Shown here: positions 25,247 to 33,725 of the stretch, one piece after another
How positions within the stretch are numbered: position 1 is the first letter of the stretch
How the letters are laid out: each line of letters begins with the position of its first letter
Origin: PRS1 sp965250265
GTDB lineage: Bacteria; Bacteroidota; Bacteroidia; Flavobacteriales; Flavobacteriaceae
DNA length: 64,000 nt
Assembly (NCBI GenBank): GCA_965250265.1
Contig: CBDFNO010000013.1
Location: 310,001-374,000, forward strand
Direction of reading: 5' to 3'
Made by a program: the position numbers and the translations under genes
The notes under the pieces: model-generated
The model's input: only the letters and a program-made list of their open reading frames with translations
The model's database searches: none
What the model was told of the DNA's origin: nothing

Positions 25247-26365
25247 ATGAAATTAAACATTGCTGTTTTACCTGGTGATGGTATAGGTCCCGAAGTTATA
25301 GAACAAGCCATAAAAGTATTGAAAGCTATTGCTATGAAATTTGACCATAAATTTAGTTTTAAATACGCTTCTGTTGGCGCAATTGCTATAGATAAACATA
25401 CCGATTTTCTTCCAGAAAGCACACTCGATATTTGCAAAAATAGTGATGCCATTTTATTTGGAGCTATTGGTGATCCAAAGTACGATAACGATCCTTCGGC
25501 AAAAATACGACCAGAACAAAGGCTTTTAAAATTACGGAAAGAACTTGGTTTATTTGCTAATATAAGACCCGTTAAAGCTTACGAAAGCTTATTAAACAAA
25601 TCACCTTTAAAAAAGAACATTATTAAAGGCACAGACATTTGTATTTACCGTGAATTGACTGGTGGTATTTATTTTGGCAAAAAACATTTGAGCGAAGATG
25701 GTAATACAGCTTCCGATTTATGTGAATATTCGCGTTTTGAAATCGAACGCATTTCGCATTTAGCTTTTAAAGCAGCTCAATCTAGAAAAAATAAAGTCAC
25801 TTTAGTAGATAAAGCCAACGTTTTAGAAAGCTCAAGGCTTTGGCGCAAAGTTGTTACTGAAATTGCTGGACAATATCCAGATGTTGCTTTAGATTTCTTA
25901 TTTGTTGATAATGCTGTTATGCAAATGATTTTAAACCCAAGACAGTTTGATGTTATTTTAACCGAAAACATGTTTGGAGATATTATAAGTGATGAGGCCA
26001 GTGTTATTGGCAGTTCTATTGGATTATTAGCTTCTGCATCAATTGGTGATAAATATGCTATGTTTGAGCCTATTCATGGCTCGTATCCACAAGCAAAAGA
26101 GAAAGGGATAGCAAACCCAATAGCTTCTATTTTATCAGCTGCGATGCTATTAGATCATTTTAAATTACACGATGAAGCCAATTTAATAAGAAAGGCTGTT
26201 GAAAAATCGTTGAAATTACATGTAACAACTCCAGATTTAAATTCCAAATATGATCATATTACAACCACAAAAGTTGGTGATTTTATTGAAGATGTTATAA
26301 ATAATCCAAGTGATAGCAACCTGAATTTCACCAATATACATTTAGGACAATCCACTATAATTTAG
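25247..26365 (+). CDS. leuB: 3-isopropylmalate dehydrogenase
   Basis: This is a 372-residue isopropylmalate dehydrogenase, with LPGDGIGPEVIEQAIKVL at the N-terminus, RPEQRLLKLRKELGLFANIRP, RELTGGIYFGKK, VDKANVLESSRLWRKV, and the signature NMFGDIISDEASVIGSSIG with FEPIHGSYPQ near the NAD site. It oxidises 3-isopropylmalate to 2-ketoisocaproate precursor in leucine synthesis. It forms a two-gene operon with leuA. Confidence 0.95.
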   Translation: MKLNIAVLPGDGIGPEVIEQAIKVLKAIAMKFDHKFSFKYASVGAIAIDKHTDFLPESTLDICKNSDAILFGAIGDPKYDNDPSAKIRPEQRLLKLRKELGLFANIRPVKAYESLLNKSPLKKNIIKGTDICIYRELTGGIYFGKKHLSEDGNTASDLCEYSRFEIERISHLAFKAAQSRKNKVTLVDKANVLESSRLWRKVVTEIAGQYPDVALDFLFVDNAVMQMILNPRQFDVILTENMFGDIISDEASVIGSSIGLLASASIGDKYAMFEPIHGSYPQAKEKGIANPIASILSAAMLLDHFKLHDEANLIRKAVEKSLKLHVTTPDLNSKYDHITTTKVGDFIEDVINNPSDSNLNFTNIHLGQSTII

Positions 26366-26461
26366 TTGGGTAGTTAATATAAAAAGCTCGTGAATTCCAA
26401 AAAAGAGCATTATTACGATGCGTTTTGTTATTAAAAAATGTAAATCTCTTCGCAATTATTA

Positions 26462-26492
26462 TTTGCAAACACCAACATAAAGCTTATATTTG
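26462..26492 (+). promoter_or_regulatory. Promoter of the small zinc-ribbon gene
   Basis: TTTG (26462-26465), 19 bases, TATATTTG (26485-26492) is an exact match to the Bacteroidota consensus TTTG-N19-TAnnTTTG, 39 bases before the ATG. Confidence 0.75.
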
Positions 26493-26531
26493 AAAAGAAA
26501 CTTATTAATTAAAAACAAAATTTATTAAATT

Positions 26532-26675
26532 ATGGAAGGATATTGTGTAAAGTGTAAATCGAAAAGAGAAATAAAAAATGGTGCTGAAGTTACTATGAAA
26601 AATGGTAGAAAAGCAATGAAAGGAACTTGTCCTAATTGTGGAACTGGCATGTTTAGAATACTAGGTAAAGCTTAA
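26532..26675 (+). CDS. DUF5679-like mini zinc-ribbon protein
   Basis: This short gene encodes 47 residues: MEGYCVKCKSKREI at the start and GTCPNCGTGMFRILGKA at the end. Two CxxC pairs (Cys5/Cys8 and Cys33/Cys36) make a treble zinc ribbon, and the whole resembles the DUF5679 family. It has its own consensus promoter and a strong terminator, so it is a real gene despite its size. The function is unknown; nucleic-acid or protein binding is a guess from the fold. Confidence 0.85.
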   Translation: MEGYCVKCKSKREIKNGAEVTMKNGRKAMKGTCPNCGTGMFRILGKA

Positions 26676-26682
26676 ATTAATA

Positions 26683-26723
26683 AGAGTTAGTCATTATTAA
26701 CTATATAAATAATGACTAACTCT
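26683..26723. terminator. Bidirectional terminator between the zinc-ribbon gene and argH
   Basis: GAGTTAGTCATTATT (26684-26698) and AATAATGACTAACTC (26708-26722) form a perfect 15-bp stem around a nine-base loop. The hairpin reaches into the argH stop codon, and it closes the long gltB-to-argH run. Confidence 0.85.
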
Positions 26724-27999
26724 ATTGTTTTGGAAACTTATTTTTAATCTTGTCTAAACATAAATTATGAATACTCCCAATATGTGAATGCGCTTTGCTC
26801 GTATCTGGTTTATAGGTTCCGGATTGTACTTGTTCCCCAATTTGCTGATAGGCATCTCTAAACGACATACCATCAACTACCAAATTATTAATACTATCTA
26901 CAGTGAAAAGGTACTTGTATTTGTCGTCATTTAAATCGATATCCTTTACAATGACCTGTTGAATAGCATAATTAAAGATATCTAAAATGTCTTTTACGTC
27001 TTCAAACGCATTTATGATGTTTTCTTTTAATAGCTGAAAATCGCGATGGTAACCACTTGGTAAATTATTAGTGATGAGTAGCATTTCGGTATGTAAAGCT
27101 TGAATCTTGTTGCATTTTCCTCTAATGAGTTCGAACACGTCAGGATTCTTTTTATGTGGCATAATACTGCTTCCAGTAGTGAGCTCGTCTGGAAAAGAGA
27201 TGAAATCAAAGTTCTGACTCATATACAAACAAATGTCCATCGCGAATCTACTCATCGTATTACATAAGCTTCCTAAAGAAGATGCAATTGCTCTCTCACT
27301 TTTACCTCGACTTAACTGTGCTGCAACCACATTATATTTTAGAGTTTCAAAACCCAGTTCTTTAGTTGTAAATGCTCTGTCTATTGGAAACGAACTGCCG
27401 TAACCAGCCGCAGAACCCAATGGGTTTTGATCAACTGTTTTTAAAGCTGCATTTAATAAATATACATCATCTATCAGTAATTCGGCATAAGCAGAAAACC
27501 ATATTCCAAAGGATGATGGCATCGCCACTTGCAAATGAGTGTAACCTGGAAGCAAACTAGCTTTATGAGTTTCAGCCAATCGCAGTAAAGTATCAAAAAA
27601 AGTCTTTGTTTTCTCATTGACCAATTTTAAATTGTCTTTGTAAAACAAATGTAAAGCCACTAAAACCTGGTCGTTCCTTGATCGTGCGGTATGTATCTTT
27701 TTTCCAACCTCGCCTAACTGCTTGGTGAGTTCAAATTCAATTTTAGAATGCACATCTTCAAATTGGTTCTCAATAGTAAATGTTCCACTCTCAATTTGCT
27801 GTTCTAAATTGTTTAAGCCTTTTTCCAATTGTTGCAACTCTTCAGCAGAAATTATATTGATACTTTCCAACATTTTAGCATGAGCTGAAGATGCCTGTAC
27901 GTCGTACTTGGCTATGTGCAGATCAATCTCTCTGTCGTTACCAACGGTGAATTGTTCTATTTTTTTGTCGATTGAAAATCCCTTGTCCCAAAGTTTCAT
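26722..27999 (-). CDS. argH: Argininosuccinate lyase
   Basis: This 425-residue member of the fumarase/aspartase superfamily has IHTARSRNDQV, the catalytic His in LPGYTHLQVAMPSS, and the signature loop GSSIMPHKKNPD with the catalytic Ser. It is slightly shorter than E. coli ArgH (457). It catalyses the last step to arginine. It is the final gene of the arginine operon, 35 bases after argE, and ends in the bidirectional terminator. Confidence 0.96.
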   Translation of the reverse strand: MKLWDKGFSIDKKIEQFTVGNDREIDLHIAKYDVQASSAHAKMLESINIISAEELQQLEKGLNNLEQQIESGTFTIENQFEDVHSKIEFELTKQLGEVGKKIHTARSRNDQVLVALHLFYKDNLKLVNEKTKTFFDTLLRLAETHKASLLPGYTHLQVAMPSSFGIWFSAYAELLIDDVYLLNAALKTVDQNPLGSAAGYGSSFPIDRAFTTKELGFETLKYNVVAAQLSRGKSERAIASSLGSLCNTMSRFAMDICLYMSQNFDFISFPDELTTGSSIMPHKKNPDVFELIRGKCNKIQALHTEMLLITNNLPSGYHRDFQLLKENIINAFEDVKDILDIFNYAIQQVIVKDIDLNDDKYKYLFTVDSINNLVVDGMSFRDAYQQIGEQVQSGTYKPDTSKAHSHIGSIHNLCLDKIKNKFPKQ

Positions 28000-28034
28000 T
28001 TCTCTTATGTTTAATCGTTAATGTGTTGATTTGT

Positions 28035-29102
28035 TTATGCGATTACCTTATTCAACAAATCAATATATATTTTAATACCTTCTTCAATTTCATTTATATA
28101 AATAAACTCATCTGCCGAATGCGAGCGCGTACTGTCTCCAGGTCCCAATTTTAGCGATGGACACGACAGCACTGCCTGATCGGATAAGGTTGGTGAACCA
28201 TAGGTTACCCTTCCTAAAGCAATTCCAGCTTGTACCAATTCATGATCAATTGGAATAGACGATGAATTTAATCTTAAACTTCTCGGCACGATACTATCAC
28301 AAGGAGCATCGCTAATCAATAATTCAGCTATTTCATTATTTGAGTATGCATCATTTACTCTCACATCAATCACTAATTTTACATCTGCTGGAATAGCATT
28401 ATGTTGTTTCCCTGCATTAATTTGAGTCACTGTCATTTTAACATCTCCTAATGCTACCGAAGATTTTTTAAATTTAAAATCTTTGAACCATTTAAGAACA
28501 TCTATGGTATTATAAATCGCATTATCATCGTTGGGATGCGCTGCATGACCAGGTCTGCCTTTAACAACAGCATCAAAAACAACTAACCCTTTTTCGGCTA
28601 CAGCGAGTTGCATTAAGGTCGGCTCACCAACTATGGCGACATCTATTTTTGGAATGATCTCCAGCATACTATTTAAACCATTGTCTCCACTACTCTCTTC
28701 TTCAGCAGAAGCTACCAAAACCAGATTGTATTTTAGATTTCTTTCATTATAAAAATGGGTAAAGACTGCAATTAAAGACACTAAACAGCCTCCAGCATCA
28801 TTGCTCCCCAAACCATATAGTTTTCCATCTTCAACAATTGCTTTTAATGGGTCTCTAGTATAACCATTATTAGGTTTTACAGTATCGTGATGAGAGTTGA
28901 GCAACAGCGTTGGTTTAGTCTCATCAAAATATTTGTTGGTTGCCCAGACATTGTTACCTGTACGTTTGTATGATATATTATTACGCCGAAACCAATATTC
29001 AATATGAACTGCTGTTTTATCTTCTTCGGAAGAAAAAGATTGCGTTTCAATCAATTTCTTGAGTAACTCTATGGCATTATTTGCTAGGTCTTGTTGTATC
29101 AT
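28035..29102 (-). CDS. argE: N-acyl-citrulline/ornithine deacylase (ArgE-like M20 peptidase)
   Basis: This is a 355-residue M20 metallo-deacylase: zinc ligands are in LLNSHHDTVKPN, GSNDAGGCL, SAEEESSG (catalytic Glu pair) and GEPTLMQLA. Since the carbamoyltransferase in this operon is the acyl-ornithine type, carbamoylation comes before deacylation and the true substrate should be N-acetyl- or N-succinyl-citrulline, not acylornithine. The start overlaps the argB end region by one base. The acyl group cannot be read from this sequence. Confidence 0.87.
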   Translation of the reverse strand: MIQQDLANNAIELLKKLIETQSFSSEEDKTAVHIEYWFRRNNISYKRTGNNVWATNKYFDETKPTLLLNSHHDTVKPNNGYTRDPLKAIVEDGKLYGLGSNDAGGCLVSLIAVFTHFYNERNLKYNLVLVASAEEESSGDNGLNSMLEIIPKIDVAIVGEPTLMQLAVAEKGLVVFDAVVKGRPGHAAHPNDDNAIYNTIDVLKWFKDFKFKKSSVALGDVKMTVTQINAGKQHNAIPADVKLVIDVRVNDAYSNNEIAELLISDAPCDSIVPRSLRLNSSSIPIDHELVQAGIALGRVTYGSPTLSDQAVLSCPSLKLGPGDSTRSHSADEFIYINEIEEGIKIYIDLLNKVIA

Positions 29103-29875
29103 TAGGCTTGTATTGTTGTATGTGATGTTGTCATGAAAAGCATATCGGGTTTTCCTATATGAACTTTATGTACATTATTGCTAATTGCATGAAAGCAATT
29201 ATTTAGCTTTGGAAGCATACCATCTATAATTATTTTTTGTTCTAAAAGTGATTTATATGTTTTAGTATTAATATTTTCAATAACTGAAGCTTCATCATTT
29301 ACATCTTTGAGCACTCCATTTTTCTCGAAACAGTAGTATAGTTCCGTTTTATATTCTTTTGCAAAACCAATCGCCAATTCTGAAGCAATAGTATCGGCAT
29401 TTGTATTTAGTAACTGCCCCTTTTCATCATGTGTTATCGCACAAAAAACAGGTGTTACATTATTATTAAGAAGTATTTCTAAAGTACTGGTGTTTACTTT
29501 TAAAATATCACCAGCGAAACCATAATCCATGGTTTTTACTGGTCGCTTTTCGGCAACAATACTGTTAGCATCTGCTCCAGTAAATCCAATAGCATTACAC
29601 CGATTTCCTTGAAGTTTTGCAACTATATTTTTATTAATTTTTCCAGCATAAACCATCGTTATAATGTCTAAAGTTGGTTCATCTGTAATTCGCCTTCCAT
29701 CAATCATTTTAACTTCAATATTCATTTTATTGGCTAATTGAGTTGCCAATTTCCCGCCTCCATGCACCAATATTTTTGATCCTAGTATTTTTGAAAAATC
29801 CTCTAAAAAAGTTTGCAGAGCATCTTCATTATCTATAATATTTCCTCCTATTTTTATAACTTTAAGCGTTTCCAT
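29102..29875 (-). CDS. argB: N-acylglutamate kinase
   Basis: This is a 257-residue amino acid kinase with KVIKIGGNIID (ATP-binding Lys), ILVHGGGKLATQL, MVYAGKINKNIV and NADTIASELAIGF. It phosphorylates N-acetyl- or N-succinylglutamate in arginine synthesis. The start lies two bases after the carbamoyltransferase stop. No N-terminal arginine-sensing helix is visible, in keeping with control at the level of the operon leader. Confidence 0.92.
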   Translation of the reverse strand: METLKVIKIGGNIIDNEDALQTFLEDFSKILGSKILVHGGGKLATQLANKMNIEVKMIDGRRITDEPTLDIITMVYAGKINKNIVAKLQGNRCNAIGFTGADANSIVAEKRPVKTMDYGFAGDILKVNTSTLEILLNNNVTPVFCAITHDEKGQLLNTNADTIASELAIGFAKEYKTELYYCFEKNGVLKDVNDEASVIENINTKTYKSLLEQKIIIDGMLPKLNNCFHAISNNVHKVHIGKPDMLFMTTSHTTIQA

Positions 29876-29877
29876 AT

Positions 29878-30813
29878 CTACAAACTTTCAAGAATCTGTT
29901 TTAAAACAATTTGCGCTGCATATGTTCTGTTATTTGCTTGTTGAATCACAACAGATTGTTCGCTATCTAAAACTGCATCTTCTACAACCACATTTCGTCT
30001 TACTGGTAAACAATGCATAAATTTGGCTATGCCCAACTTTTCTTGAGTCATCATCCAATTTGTGTTTTTCGATAAAATTTTGCCATAATCATTATAACAA
30101 CTCCAGTTCTTAACATACACAAAATCGGCATTTATTAAAGCGTCTTCCTGGTTATAATTAATTGGTGTCTTTTTAGTAATTTTAGTATTCAACTCGTAAC
30201 CTTTTGGATGGGTAATGGTAAAGTCAGCATCAATAGATTGCATCATTTTCACAAACGAATTAGCCACCGCATGTGGTAGTGCTTTAGGGTGTGGTGCCCA
30301 AGACAATACTACTTTTGGATTAGGCTTATTCTTTAATTCTTCAATCGTGATTGCATCTGTTAAGGCTTGTAATGGATGTGCTGTTGAGCTTTCCATATTT
30401 ACAATTGGTACAGTGGTATATTTTATAAAGCTATTGAGTACAAATTCCGATTCATCTTTTTGTTTGTCCTTTAACGATGGAAATGCTCTCACAGCAATAA
30501 TATCCGCATATTGAGAAATAACTTCGGCTGCCTCTTTTATGTGTTCAGATGCATTTAAATTCATGATTGTCCCATCTTCAAACTCTAAATTCCAGGCGTC
30601 ACTTACATTTAAGACCATGACTTGCATTCCTAAATTCTTTGCCGCTTTTTCTGTGCTTAATCGAGTTCTTAAACTCGAATTAAAAAAGAGCATTACCAGT
30701 GTTTTATTATTAGCTATTTCTGAAAACCCAAAGGGGTTTTCTTTTAGCTGAATCGCTTTCTGAATAGTTTCAGAAAGATTTGATATATCATTTATGTCTG
30801 TATATTTTTTCAT
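29878..30813 (-). CDS. argF': N-succinyl/N-acetylornithine carbamoyltransferase
   Basis: This 311-residue member of the aspartate/ornithine carbamoyltransferase family has FFNSSLRTRLST (carbamoyl phosphate loop), the tryptophan-containing loop, SSTAHPLQALTDA, WAPHPKALPHAV and FMHCLPVRRN. It aligns well, as I recall it, with the Bacteroides fragilis SOTCase. The residue that separates acetyl- from succinylornithine enzymes (Glu92 in Xanthomonas, Pro90 in B. fragilis) is Ser89 here, in NASEHIKE. The published swap experiments, from memory, found Ser at this place compatible with the succinyl substrate. So succinylornithine is the better guess. Confidence 0.88.
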   Translation of the reverse strand: MKKYTDINDISNLSETIQKAIQLKENPFGFSEIANNKTLVMLFFNSSLRTRLSTEKAAKNLGMQVMVLNVSDAWNLEFEDGTIMNLNASEHIKEAAEVISQYADIIAVRAFPSLKDKQKDESEFVLNSFIKYTTVPIVNMESSTAHPLQALTDAITIEELKNKPNPKVVLSWAPHPKALPHAVANSFVKMMQSIDADFTITHPKGYELNTKITKKTPINYNQEDALINADFVYVKNWSCYNDYGKILSKNTNWMMTQEKLGIAKFMHCLPVRRNVVVEDAVLDSEQSVVIQQANNRTYAAQIVLKQILESL

Positions 30814-31937
30814 GTCAATTCGGTTTGCAAAGCTTCAAAAAATATGTTGATATGCTTTTTTTGAATAGTTAAAGGCGGTAATATTCTCAACAAATTCGGG
30901 TTTTTAGCACTTCCTGTAAATATTTGATATTTATGAATTAAGTTTTTTCGTAAATCAGCTATCGGAAAATCAAATTCTAACCCTAACATTAATCCACGTC
31001 CTTTAATTGCTTTTATTTCTGGTATTGACTGTGCTTTTTCTTTAAAATACTCTGAAACCTCTATTGCGTTTTGCATTAAATCCTCATTTTCTAAAACATT
31101 TAAAACGGTTAATGAAGCAACACAAGCCAAATGATTACCACCAAATGTTGTCCCTAATAATCCAAAAGATGCTTTAATATCTGGATGAATTAAAATGCCT
31201 CCTATTGGGAAACCATTTCCCATGCCTTTTGACATCGAAATAATATCTGGAGTAATATTATGTCTTTGAAACGCAAAGAAATCGCCTGTTCTACCAAAAC
31301 CAGATTGCACCTCGTCTGCAATTAAAAGTGTATTATTCTGTTTACACAGTTTACTTAATTCTTGATAGAATTCTGTTGTACTTTCATCTAGCCCTCCAAT
31401 ACCTTGAATAATTTCTATAATTACTGCACAAACATCTTTCCCTTCAAGAGCTTTTTCGACAGAAACTAAATCGCCTAATTCAATGAATTCAACCTCTTGC
31501 TGTGCGTTTAAAGGTGCTACTATTTTTGGATTATCTGTCGCTGCAACAGCTGCCGACGTTCTTCCATGAAAACCATTTTTAAATGCAATGATTTTCTTTT
31601 TATTAGTATGAAATGATGCTAACTTCATTGCGTTTTCATTGGCTTCTGCTCCAGAGTTACATAAGAACAATTGATACTCTTCACATCCAGAAAGTTTACC
31701 AAGTTTTTCAGCCAACTCCACTTGTAATGGATTCTGAATAGAGTTACTATAAAATCCCATTTTACTCAATTGCTCACTAATACTTTTGACATATTCGGGA
31801 TGTGAGTGTCCAATCGAAATCACAGCATGTCCTCCATATAAATCTAAATATTTTGTATTATCTTCTTCATATACAAAAACATCATTCGCCTTTACAGGCG
31901 TAATATCAAACAAAGGATAAACATCAAACAAACTCAT
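30810..31937 (-). CDS. argD: Acylornithine aminotransferase
   Basis: This is a 375-residue class III aminotransferase: FLCNSGAEANENAMKLA, FHGRTSAAVAAT, ADEVQSGFGRTGDFFAFQ and the PLP lysine in SMSKGMGNGFPIGG (near residue 238), then TFGGNHLACVA. It converts the semialdehyde of N-acylglutamate to N-acylornithine. Starts and stops overlap by four bases with proC and argF', so translation is coupled. Confidence 0.93.
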   Translation of the reverse strand: MSLFDVYPLFDITPVKANDVFVYEEDNTKYLDLYGGHAVISIGHSHPEYVKSISEQLSKMGFYSNSIQNPLQVELAEKLGKLSGCEEYQLFLCNSGAEANENAMKLASFHTNKKKIIAFKNGFHGRTSAAVAATDNPKIVAPLNAQQEVEFIELGDLVSVEKALEGKDVCAVIIEIIQGIGGLDESTTEFYQELSKLCKQNNTLLIADEVQSGFGRTGDFFAFQRHNITPDIISMSKGMGNGFPIGGILIHPDIKASFGLLGTTFGGNHLACVASLTVLNVLENEDLMQNAIEVSEYFKEKAQSIPEIKAIKGRGLMLGLEFDFPIADLRKNLIHKYQIFTGSAKNPNLLRILPPLTIQKKHINIFFEALQTELT

Positions 31938-32734
31938 AACTGTTCTGTTTTTATAGTATTAATTTTATTGAAAGAAGTTACCATTCCTTGGATTAGCGAT
32001 GAACTTAAGCCTTTGTGTTCCATTTCATTCAAGCCTTCAATAGTACATCCTTTTGGTGTTGTTACTTTATCTATTTCCTGCTCTGGATGATTGCCGTTAG
32101 TAATCAATAAATTGGCAGCACCTTCGCAGGTATGCATGGCGAGTTCTTGAGCCTCATTGGCTTCAAAACCTAGCTGAATTGCCGCTTGAGTTGTTGCTCT
32201 AATCAATCGCATCCAGAAAGCAATTCCACTAGCACAAACAACAGTTGCTGCTTGCATCTGACTTTCAGGAATTGAGATAGATGTTCCCAAGCGATTAAAT
32301 ATAGCTTCTGCAATTTTAATACGCTTTCCTCCATTACCATTACTACACAAACAGGTCATAGATTTTCCTACAGCTATAGCTGTATTTGGCATTGCCCTAA
32401 TAATAAATTGATCTTGGCCAACAATTGATTCTATCTTTGAAACTGCAAAACCAGTAATGGTAGAAATTAGAACATGGTTTTCATTTAAAATAGGTTTAAT
32501 ATTTTTTAATATAGTCTTAAATTGTGCTGGTTGAACAGCAAAAATTATAATGTCAGAATTCTTAACTGCTTCAGCATTATCTGAAGTTAACATCACATTT
32601 TTATAACCCTCAAAATCTTGAATTGAACTTAAATTTCGCTTGGTTAAATACAAGGTTGTAATCGCATTTGTTGTAATCAATCCTTTGGCGATTGAACATC
32701 CTAAATTCCCTGTTCCTATTATTGCTATTTTCAT
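31934..32734 (-). CDS. proC: Pyrroline-5-carboxylate reductase
   Basis: This 266-residue NAD(P)-dependent reductase has the N-terminal motif IIGTGNLGCSIAKGL, VQPAQFKTILKNI, RAMPNTAIAVGKSMTCL, and the C-terminal ProC signature ending TTPKGCTIEGLNEMEHKGL. It makes proline. Its place inside an arginine operon, between argC and argD, is seen in other Bacteroidota and suggests that proline and arginine synthesis from glutamate are controlled together, or that it acts on a semialdehyde-derived intermediate of this pathway. Confidence 0.93.
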   Translation of the reverse strand: MKIAIIGTGNLGCSIAKGLITTNAITTLYLTKRNLSSIQDFEGYKNVMLTSDNAEAVKNSDIIIFAVQPAQFKTILKNIKPILNENHVLISTITGFAVSKIESIVGQDQFIIRAMPNTAIAVGKSMTCLCSNGNGGKRIKIAEAIFNRLGTSISIPESQMQAATVVCASGIAFWMRLIRATTQAAIQLGFEANEAQELAMHTCEGAANLLITNGNHPEQEIDKVTTPKGCTIEGLNEMEHKGLSSSLIQGMVTSFNKINTIKTEQL

Positions 32735-32745
32735 AATTGATTTTT

Positions 32746-33723
32746 TTAAAAAAAGTTAGCCTTTAATTGTAATCCTTCAGTTTCTTCAATTCCGAACATT
32801 AAATTCATATTCTGAACTGCCTGACCTGAAGCACCTTTTAAAAGATTATCTATAATACTTGTGATTAATAATTTGTTGTTATGTTTATGCAAATGAATTA
32901 GACACTTATTGGTGTTCACCACTTGTTTTAAATGTAAATCTTCGTCTGAAACAACTGTAAAAAGAGCATCTTTATAAAATTCGTTATAAAGTGATTTAGC
33001 ATCTTCTAGGCTACCTTGAAATTTGGTGTATGCAGTAGCGAAAATACCTCTTGAAAAATTCCCTCTATTTGGCATAAAATTAATATCTGAATCAAAACTA
33101 CTTTGCAATTGTTTTACTGATTGATTAATTTCCCTCAAATGCTGATGTGTAAATGGTTTGTAATAGGAAAAGTTGTTATCTCGCCATGTAAAATGTGTGG
33201 TTTTAGACAAGGACGTTCCAGCTCCTGTAGCACCGGTTACCGCATTTACATGTACATCTTCTTCTAATAAGTTATGATGTGCTAATGGTAACAATGCCAA
33301 TTGAATTGCAGTAGCAAAACAACCTGGATTCGCAATATAGTTGGCTTTCTTTATGGCTTCTTTTTGTAATTCTGGTAAGCCATAAACAAAAGTTTTATTC
33401 TTAAAGATTTTATCGTCTTCCAGTCTGAAATCGTTACCTAAATCGATGATTTTAGTGTTCTCTGAAAATGTATACTGCTCTAAAAAAGCCTTTGAGTTTC
33501 CATGTCCTAAACATAGAAATAGCACATTAACATCTGAATTAACTGTATTTGTAAAATTTAGATTTGTTGTACCAACCAAATCTTGGTGAACAGTACTCAC
33601 TTTATTTCCTGCGTTAGACGTACTATACACAAAATTGATTTCTGCTTTTGAGTGATGAACTAATAACCTTATCAATTCTCCTGCTGTATATCCTGCGCTT
33701 CCAATTATTCCTATTTGTAGCAT
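32746..33723 (-). CDS. argC: N-acyl-gamma-glutamyl-phosphate reductase
   Basis: This 325-residue protein has the dinucleotide-binding start IGIIGSAGYTAGELIRLL and the catalytic Cys in YIANPGCFATAIQLAL (near residue 134), followed by VNAVTGATGAG and FMPNRGNFSRGI. It reduces N-acylglutamyl phosphate to the semialdehyde. It lies two bases after argG and 11 bases before proC. Confidence 0.95.
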   Translation of the reverse strand: MLQIGIIGSAGYTAGELIRLLVHHSKAEINFVYSTSNAGNKVSTVHQDLVGTTNLNFTNTVNSDVNVLFLCLGHGNSKAFLEQYTFSENTKIIDLGNDFRLEDDKIFKNKTFVYGLPELQKEAIKKANYIANPGCFATAIQLALLPLAHHNLLEEDVHVNAVTGATGAGTSLSKTTHFTWRDNNFSYYKPFTHQHLREINQSVKQLQSSFDSDINFMPNRGNFSRGIFATAYTKFQGSLEDAKSLYNEFYKDALFTVVSDEDLHLKQVVNTNKCLIHLHKHNNKLLITSIIDNLLKGASGQAVQNMNLMFGIEETEGLQLKANFF

Positions 33724-33725
33724 AA

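Noticed and set aside
30215..30751. Two plus-strand frames opposite the ornithine carbamoyltransferase gene
   Set aside because: Antisense shadows without promoter or start context.
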